Assembly: GCF_900101845.1 (NCBI RefSeq)
Contig: NZ_FNAM01000006.1
Span: 1-64,000 of the forward strand
Length of the DNA stretch: 64,000 nt
Direction: 5' to 3'
Origin: Sporomusa acidovorans
Lineage (GTDB): Bacteria > Bacillota > Negativicutes > Sporomusales > Sporomusaceae
Under the pieces are notes generated by a model. It was not told where the DNA came from. It worked only from the letters and a program-made list of their open reading frames with translations, and did no database searches. A program made the position numbers and the translations under genes. This document shows positions 58,998 through 64,000 of this stretch, in pieces. Position 1 is the stretch's first letter. Each line of letters opens with the position of its first letter.

Positions 58998-61637
58998 CTA
59001 CTTCTGAAGATTCCCGGAGCTATGTACAAGCTGTAATGTTTTCTTACGATCTATTTGCGAATAGCCCGCTATTAAATAATCAGACAATCTGCCCACTTTA
59101 AATTTCGACGGATCAGAATCCGGTTTGGCTTCATTGGCTGTTAATAAAATATCTAAAGACATTGCCGTATAAGCGGCCCTATCCGTCATATGCATGACCA
59201 AAACGGCCCCCTTTTTAACTTCACCGTTTTCTGTATATACACCGTCTTTCATTATTTTCACAAGCTGGGGGACACTTTCGGCCTTATAATCATTGGTGCT
59301 GCAGGAACCGGAAACACTATATTCATAACCGTCTGCAAACAACGATTCCAATCCTGTCTTGCTAATTGCCAGCGCCGGCGGACGGAAGAACTTGGTCAAG
59401 GCAGGCCTGCCGTTAACGGTTGCATCGCCAACCACAGCCAGCAATTTTTGATAAGCCTCGGCTAGTTCTTGGGTATATTCTTCTTTATCCTGCGTTGCCG
59501 TTAATTTGCCTGTACGCGGATCATGAACTACCATTGGTTTATGCAGGTCCGAATGACAGCCAATGTCATGCCCTTGCATAGCAATTGTCCTGAGTAGATT
59601 GGGGTTTTGGGCTACATTATGCGTAATGATAAAAAATGTGCCCGCTACCTGATGTTTACGCAACACGTATAATATTTTATTAATGGCTGCGTCTGTCCCC
59701 CAATCGTCAAAAGTGAGGAAAATAACATTGTCTTCAGTATGGATGAAACCTTGCTTATCAAGACGGCGGACATCCATTTTGGAAAATCCAAGTATACTTG
59801 TTTCGTAAGTAACATCTTCATTGCCGATATAACGCTTTTCGACTTCGCTAAGAAAATTATGCTGATCAATAGGAAAACCACGCCCATTATTGCGTACGCG
59901 TTCCGATACATTTGACGGATCGACAGGATATTGATAAATATATTTTTTATTAGTAAGGATTTCGCCTACAGGTTTAAGCCTATATGAGGAATCATTGGCA
60001 TGGTTTAGCGCAGGACTATCAAAGGATGTTGCATAGGCAATATTATCCACCTTGCGTTGTTTGACCATTTCCAGCAAGTCAGCAACTAATTTGTCATTGG
60101 TATAAAAATCCATTCTAAAGTGCACAATCTGTCCGCGCGCTAAGGAAATTTTCGATTTACCAAAGATTTCATTGATCACTTGCTCGGCAGAAGTATAATC
60201 TTTATGCTTGCTTTGGATAATATTTAACGATTGTCCAATTAATTGGCATCCCACCGCCGCAACAGCTTCCCTGGTTGTATCTGTCACAACACCCCATGGC
60301 TGTTTTACAAGACTGGTTGTCACACCAAACTGTTCTTGCAGTTGCTGACGGCTCAGAATAATACTCTTACAGATTTCATCAAAAGTTTCCCCGTTTTTCG
60401 GTACAATGGCAATACCAATTTCATGTCCGTTGGCAATGATCTTCCGGACTGTTTCGGGATACTTTCTCATTTCTGATTCTGCAACAAAAAACGTCGCTTT
60501 AATACCAAGATCATTCAACTTATTTAGTACATCGTCTACGACCGCCCTTTTGGCTAATCCTCCGAATGTATAGGAAAGCGCCGGTTCTGTGGTTGAAATC
60601 ATCTTAATTTCTTGGGACTTATGATCCACCAATTCCGCCGCATAGGCTGTCCGGCAGCTCAATAAGCCCAGAACTTGTTCCTGCAGGAAAGAAGTGGCTT
60701 TGCTCAAACTGGCAAAGGCAGTCCTATTCTCCAACCTCTTGGCCGTTGTCTGATTATGGTTTGCAATATCCTCCACATAAACCGTACTATATTTCGCTTT
60801 TTGCAGCGCAATCAGCAGGTTTTCCACAGCCCTAACAACTTCTTTTTCCCCTACGCTCGGTTGGGATATTTCCTTTAAGCCCGGTTGTTTGTCAACGGCC
60901 GGCTGAACATCTTTTTTCTTTTGCTCATTGGCAAACAGCTCAATCTTGTTTTTTAGTCTGACAGACACAATACTGCCCGGCCTCAGAGACGCAACAACGG
61001 CAGCTGCACTTGCAGGGGTGGAAAACTGTTTGACATTAACTAAAACGTCACTCTGAACAACATAAGTAAAGCCAGCGGCTTTTGCGGCCTGCAGCACCTG
61101 AGCGGTATACTTGGTGTCATTGCACTTGAGCAGGGCCGGCTCTTGCCGTGTATTTTCCCTGATAATCTTTTTTGTACGGCAAAAATCATAAACTAATTTC
61201 TCGATGGGCATAGCTTCCATTTTAGACTGTCCCACAAGTGTATAGCTTTCAATTTTTTGTCCGGCATTTTGAATATCTGTCAACGTCTCCGGATACTCGA
61301 CCGCCAGTATTCCATCGGCAAAAAAAGTCGCCCTGCCATTATACCTTTGTAATAATGCAATAATCTGTTGTATGGTATTCCGGTCTGTCAGTCCGTCAAA
61401 AGTCAAGGCTATCTGCCGGGAGCTACTCTTACTGCCGGTAAGAATCATGGCCGTTTCTGGGTTGTTTTTCAGTTGTTCTAAGGCTTGCGATACTTCTTCA
61501 TCGGCATTATAAGGATTAGCTACGGTTATCGCACCGCGATGCTCCTGGGCTAACTGTGGTTTAAAAAAGAAAAACGCAACAATCAGGACAGCGGCTGTAA
61601 GACAAACCAGTATCATTGCTTTCGTCCAGCCTTTCAC
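58998..61637 (-). CDS. Triple NodB-domain membrane-anchored polysaccharide deacetylase
   Basis: An 879-residue protein with one N-terminal anchor (AMILVCLTAAVLIVAFFFF). Three NodB-like units follow: unit 1 about 85-245 (QIALTFDGLTDR, RATFFADG), unit 2 about 350-550 (ALSYTFGGLAKR, KATFFVAES) and unit 3 about 640-850 (VIFLTFDDWGTD, GTFFIITH, HDIGCHSDLHKP, FFRPPALA). Only unit 3 has the TFDD, HxxxH and RPP catalytic set; units 1 and 2 have lost the second Asp and the His pair. The start is GTG at 61637, because GAGGAGG precedes it. It is cotranscribed with the barrel protein (78 bp) and the synthase (36 bp). Confidence 0.85.
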   Translation of the reverse strand: MKGWTKAMILVCLTAAVLIVAFFFFKPQLAQEHRGAITVANPYNADEEVSQALEQLKNNPETAMILTGSKSSSRQIALTFDGLTDRNTIQQIIALLQRYNGRATFFADGILAVEYPETLTDIQNAGQKIESYTLVGQSKMEAMPIEKLVYDFCRTKKIIRENTRQEPALLKCNDTKYTAQVLQAAKAAGFTYVVQSDVLVNVKQFSTPASAAAVVASLRPGSIVSVRLKNKIELFANEQKKKDVQPAVDKQPGLKEISQPSVGEKEVVRAVENLLIALQKAKYSTVYVEDIANHNQTTAKRLENRTAFASLSKATSFLQEQVLGLLSCRTAYAAELVDHKSQEIKMISTTEPALSYTFGGLAKRAVVDDVLNKLNDLGIKATFFVAESEMRKYPETVRKIIANGHEIGIAIVPKNGETFDEICKSIILSRQQLQEQFGVTTSLVKQPWGVVTDTTREAVAAVGCQLIGQSLNIIQSKHKDYTSAEQVINEIFGKSKISLARGQIVHFRMDFYTNDKLVADLLEMVKQRKVDNIAYATSFDSPALNHANDSSYRLKPVGEILTNKKYIYQYPVDPSNVSERVRNNGRGFPIDQHNFLSEVEKRYIGNEDVTYETSILGFSKMDVRRLDKQGFIHTEDNVIFLTFDDWGTDAAINKILYVLRKHQVAGTFFIITHNVAQNPNLLRTIAMQGHDIGCHSDLHKPMVVHDPRTGKLTATQDKEEYTQELAEAYQKLLAVVGDATVNGRPALTKFFRPPALAISKTGLESLFADGYEYSVSGSCSTNDYKAESVPQLVKIMKDGVYTENGEVKKGAVLVMHMTDRAAYTAMSLDILLTANEAKPDSDPSKFKVGRLSDYLIAGYSQIDRKKTLQLVHSSGNLQK

Positions 61638-61715
61638 AGTACCACCTCCTCTGACTACAGGTACCAGTAATAATAAGATATTGCTAACTCCATTCCAACT
61701 CACCTGCTACTAGAT

Positions 61716-64000
61716 TTAAAAATAATGAGTTACCTGGCCCCACAGTGTTTTCCCCTTTTCCCCGGAAACTTTATCAGTTAAATCATAATATTCAACACCC
61801 AGGACGAGATTTTGGGCCAACGTATAATTCACTCCTACTCCATAGCCTTTCATGCCCTCCATAGAGCTGCCTTGACCATTCATACCATGGTCAATATAAG
61901 TTCCCCGGGCCTGATTGTAATATTTTGCAAACAAATTATAGGTTCTCGGCCTACTGTCACGTTGATCGCCATAATTAAAGCTCAGTACATAGCCGTTGTT
62001 ATCCCCGTTGCTGTCCTGCAGGCTAGACCGTAAATACATGGCGCCCAAGCTAAAGTTACTAAAATTATAATTTCCGCTAATATTCCAGATGATGTTTTGC
62101 TTGTAAGTTCCATCGTCCGGTTGATAATGATAAAATCCGCTTTCCAGATTATAGTCAAAATCATTGTATCGTGCCGCTATTATAAAAGTAGCTTTTGTAT
62201 CCTTGGTTTCTCCATAACTAAGCGTGTACTTTACCGGGCCGCCAAAATCCACTCTGATCCCGTCAAACCGGCTATCATAAATATTGCCTTCCGCCATTAG
62301 ATAACCAAACGATCCCGCTTTCACCGTGGATGCTCCTACTTTACCGGCTACATATAGGCGGGAAAGTTCCAATTTATTATTGTAATTGGTTATATTCTTT
62401 TGACCTTCCAGCATTGCATAGGCATGCCAATCCTTACTGATCCTGCTGTAGGCATCAAGATAAAGCCGCAGTCCTGTTACGTCTTTATTAAGTCTTGCCG
62501 CACCACTATTGGCCGCATAGTGATAACGTATTTCACCATCGATGTTGATCTTGTTATTGATAAACTTGCTGCTACTGTGGCCAACCTCCATCAGATCATC
62601 AATAAGGCCTGTGTAGGTGTCCATATCAAGTTGCGCAGCGTCATGTACTTTTGGTTCCGTACTATCATTTTTCTGTAAGACTGCTGGTTTTTCGCCGCTG
62701 ATAACGCTATCAACATGATTGATTATTTTTGTTGTAAGCTGGGCAAATTCAGCCTTGGCTTTTTTTATATCTAAGTTTTGCTCGTTGATTACGGCTGACG
62801 TAATCTGCGCCATTTCATAGGAAAATTCATTTCTTTGTTCACTAGGCAAAAGCGGCATGACTTTTGCCGTAATCGTAGATATGGCATAGGCAAAATCAAT
62901 TTTGAAAGTTTCGGGATTAGTAATCGGCGCAGCTAAAAACGTCGTTGCAATCTGCGCCATTTCATAGGCGAATTCTTCCTTACCGTTTACTGTGGTTGCC
63001 ATTCGGCTAGATTTCTCCGGATCATCCGCAGCTAGCGATTGATTGTTTACCGCAAGGAGAGAAGGCTCTTGCGGCTTCGCTGTACTTAACACCTTGGGTT
63101 CCATTCGCGAAAAATTATCCTGCACCATATCGTTTTTCGTTCCATTATCTACATTTTTATCATTAGAGTCTAATGCAAGCGCCGCAACGGCTTTACTGCG
63201 TCCATACTTACCGGTAATCGCATCCAATGCCTTGCGGGAATTCGGATAATCACCCAGCGCCAGGGCTGTGCGGGCCATGCCGGATAACCCGGCTAATTCC
63301 CCCTCTGCTTGGTCAGCCAGTGCTTGATATTGTTTATAGGCTGCGCGATTAAGCTTTTTCTTGGCTAAAACTTCGGCATACTGCTGACGGTAAATAGGCT
63401 TGGGATATTTTTTCAGGAGTAATTCAAATAGCGTTTTTCCGGCAACATACTGATCTGTATTAATAAAAGTTTCCGCATCACCAGCCACTTCGTCCGCATG
63501 GACTGCCGCTTGGCTGATATATTTATCATAAAGACCCAGGCCTTCCATAGTCCGCCCGTTTAGCATAGCTTGAAACGCCGGCGTCCGCAGGCTGATATCG
63601 TCGCCGGGCTGCTGCTTAGCAAGCTGCCGATAAACAGCCGCTGCCTTATCCTGTTCGCCAAGGCGAATATAACTTTCGGCAAGGGACCGCAGGCCCGGCA
63701 GCGGTCCCTTATATGCCGGCCACAACCGCTCCCCCTCGCGTACCGCCAATTCGTACTGAGCGCTGTTGACCAGTGCTGTGACATAGTCACTGGCCAGTGA
63801 ATCCTCAATCGGGATGGTTTTCGTATAGCTGCCCAGCAGTGACGCAGCTTTTTGGTCTTGTCCTAACTGCATGTAGGCAGTGGCCAGCTTATGTTCCACG
63901 TTAAGCAGCCTTGCGGCTCTGTCCGGACTGTCAGGCAGCAGCCTGCGCGCCCGTTCCAAATCCCAGACCGCCTGCCGGTAATCTTTTATCTCCATACTCA
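61716..64000 (-). CDS. TPR/outer-membrane beta-barrel export protein (PgaA/BcsC-like role), 5' end outside window
   Basis: At least 759 residues; the reading is open to the edge, so the start is missing. The first ~270 residues are TPR repeats (e.g. YMQLGQDQKAASLL, YIRLGEQDKAAAVY, ARTALALGDYPNSRKAL). A linker has a repeated motif EFAYEMAQI / DFAYAISTI / EFSYEMAQI / EFAQLTTKI. The last ~280 residues are alternating beta strands of an outer-membrane barrel ending in THYF. TPR plus barrel is the architecture of polysaccharide exporters (PgaA, BcsC, AlgK/AlgE). It heads the visible part of the operon, and requires an outer membrane. Confidence 0.85.
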   Translation of the reverse strand, partial: SMEIKDYRQAVWDLERARRLLPDSPDRAARLLNVEHKLATAYMQLGQDQKAASLLGSYTKTIPIEDSLASDYVTALVNSAQYELAVREGERLWPAYKGPLPGLRSLAESYIRLGEQDKAAAVYRQLAKQQPGDDISLRTPAFQAMLNGRTMEGLGLYDKYISQAAVHADEVAGDAETFINTDQYVAGKTLFELLLKKYPKPIYRQQYAEVLAKKKLNRAAYKQYQALADQAEGELAGLSGMARTALALGDYPNSRKALDAITGKYGRSKAVAALALDSNDKNVDNGTKNDMVQDNFSRMEPKVLSTAKPQEPSLLAVNNQSLAADDPEKSSRMATTVNGKEEFAYEMAQIATTFLAAPITNPETFKIDFAYAISTITAKVMPLLPSEQRNEFSYEMAQITSAVINEQNLDIKKAKAEFAQLTTKIINHVDSVISGEKPAVLQKNDSTEPKVHDAAQLDMDTYTGLIDDLMEVGHSSSKFINNKINIDGEIRYHYAANSGAARLNKDVTGLRLYLDAYSRISKDWHAYAMLEGQKNITNYNNKLELSRLYVAGKVGASTVKAGSFGYLMAEGNIYDSRFDGIRVDFGGPVKYTLSYGETKDTKATFIIAARYNDFDYNLESGFYHYQPDDGTYKQNIIWNISGNYNFSNFSLGAMYLRSSLQDSNGDNNGYVLSFNYGDQRDSRPRTYNLFAKYYNQARGTYIDHGMNGQGSSMEGMKGYGVGVNYTLAQNLVLGVEYYDLTDKVSGEKGKTLWGQVTHYF

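Overview
The window looks like chromosome of a diderm, spore-forming member of the Firmicutes, most likely the Negativicutes family Sporomusaceae; this is inferred from gene content. Firmicute features: strong AGGAGG-type ribosome sites with TTG/GTG starts, a GAAC-N4-GTTC LexA box, a YtpB-type terpene synthase, an anti-TRAP-like zinc protein and KinB-like kinases. Diderm feature: at the right edge a TPR protein ends in an outer-membrane-type beta-barrel with a C-terminal aromatic residue. Most genes lie on the minus strand.

Layout. 0-0.3 kb: decayed tyrosine-recombinase end beside tRNA-Ser. 0.5-3.9 kb: tadA, ribB under an FMN riboswitch, a QueG-like protein and a LysR regulator. 4-7.4 kb: a membrane diguanylate cyclase, a nucleoid-associated protein, a methyltransferase and a 58-aa cysteine protein. 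7.5-19.2 kb: amino-acid/peptide metabolism, with a LivJ-type lipoprotein, a HypD-type glycyl radical enzyme and its activase, an XRE-cupin regulator, and a five-gene operon (DUF3798 binding protein, ATPase, two permeases, M24 peptidase). 19.6-28.4 kb: amino-acid permease, fetAB, a large orphan histidine kinase divergent from a membrane-anchored binding protein, and a GGDEF/HD-GYP protein.

28.8-40 kb: small and accessory genes (MFS, DUF362, CBO0543, DUF4405), many hairpins, a frameshifted Cache sensor, a VRR-NUC remnant beside tRNA-Arg, a PAS kinase, a MORN protein and lrp-azlCD, then an AT-rich tract with four perfect DnaA boxes. 40.1-47.2 kb: polyphosphate and terpene block (ppk1, a motif-poor Ppx paralogue, canonical Ppx, YtpB-like synthase). 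47.3-54.1 kb: peptidase, dinB with a LexA box, YhaM-type nuclease and several tiny genes.

54.2-64 kb: one tight minus-strand operon for a synthase-dependent exopolysaccharide. It encodes a TPR/beta-barrel export protein (5' end outside the window), a three-NodB-domain protein, a PilZ-fused hyaluronan-synthase-like glycosyltransferase, a second NodB protein and a GH18-like lipoprotein. With the two c-di-GMP turnover proteins upstream, it suggests c-di-GMP-gated polymer synthesis and export across two membranes.

Two copies of an intergenic element (12.9 and 44.4 kb) keep a near-identical core while three nested stems differ in sequence but stay paired. This is the strongest structural signal not explained by genes. 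Seven small genes (35-58 codons) and two decayed gene remnants were found by reading ribosome sites and frames directly.
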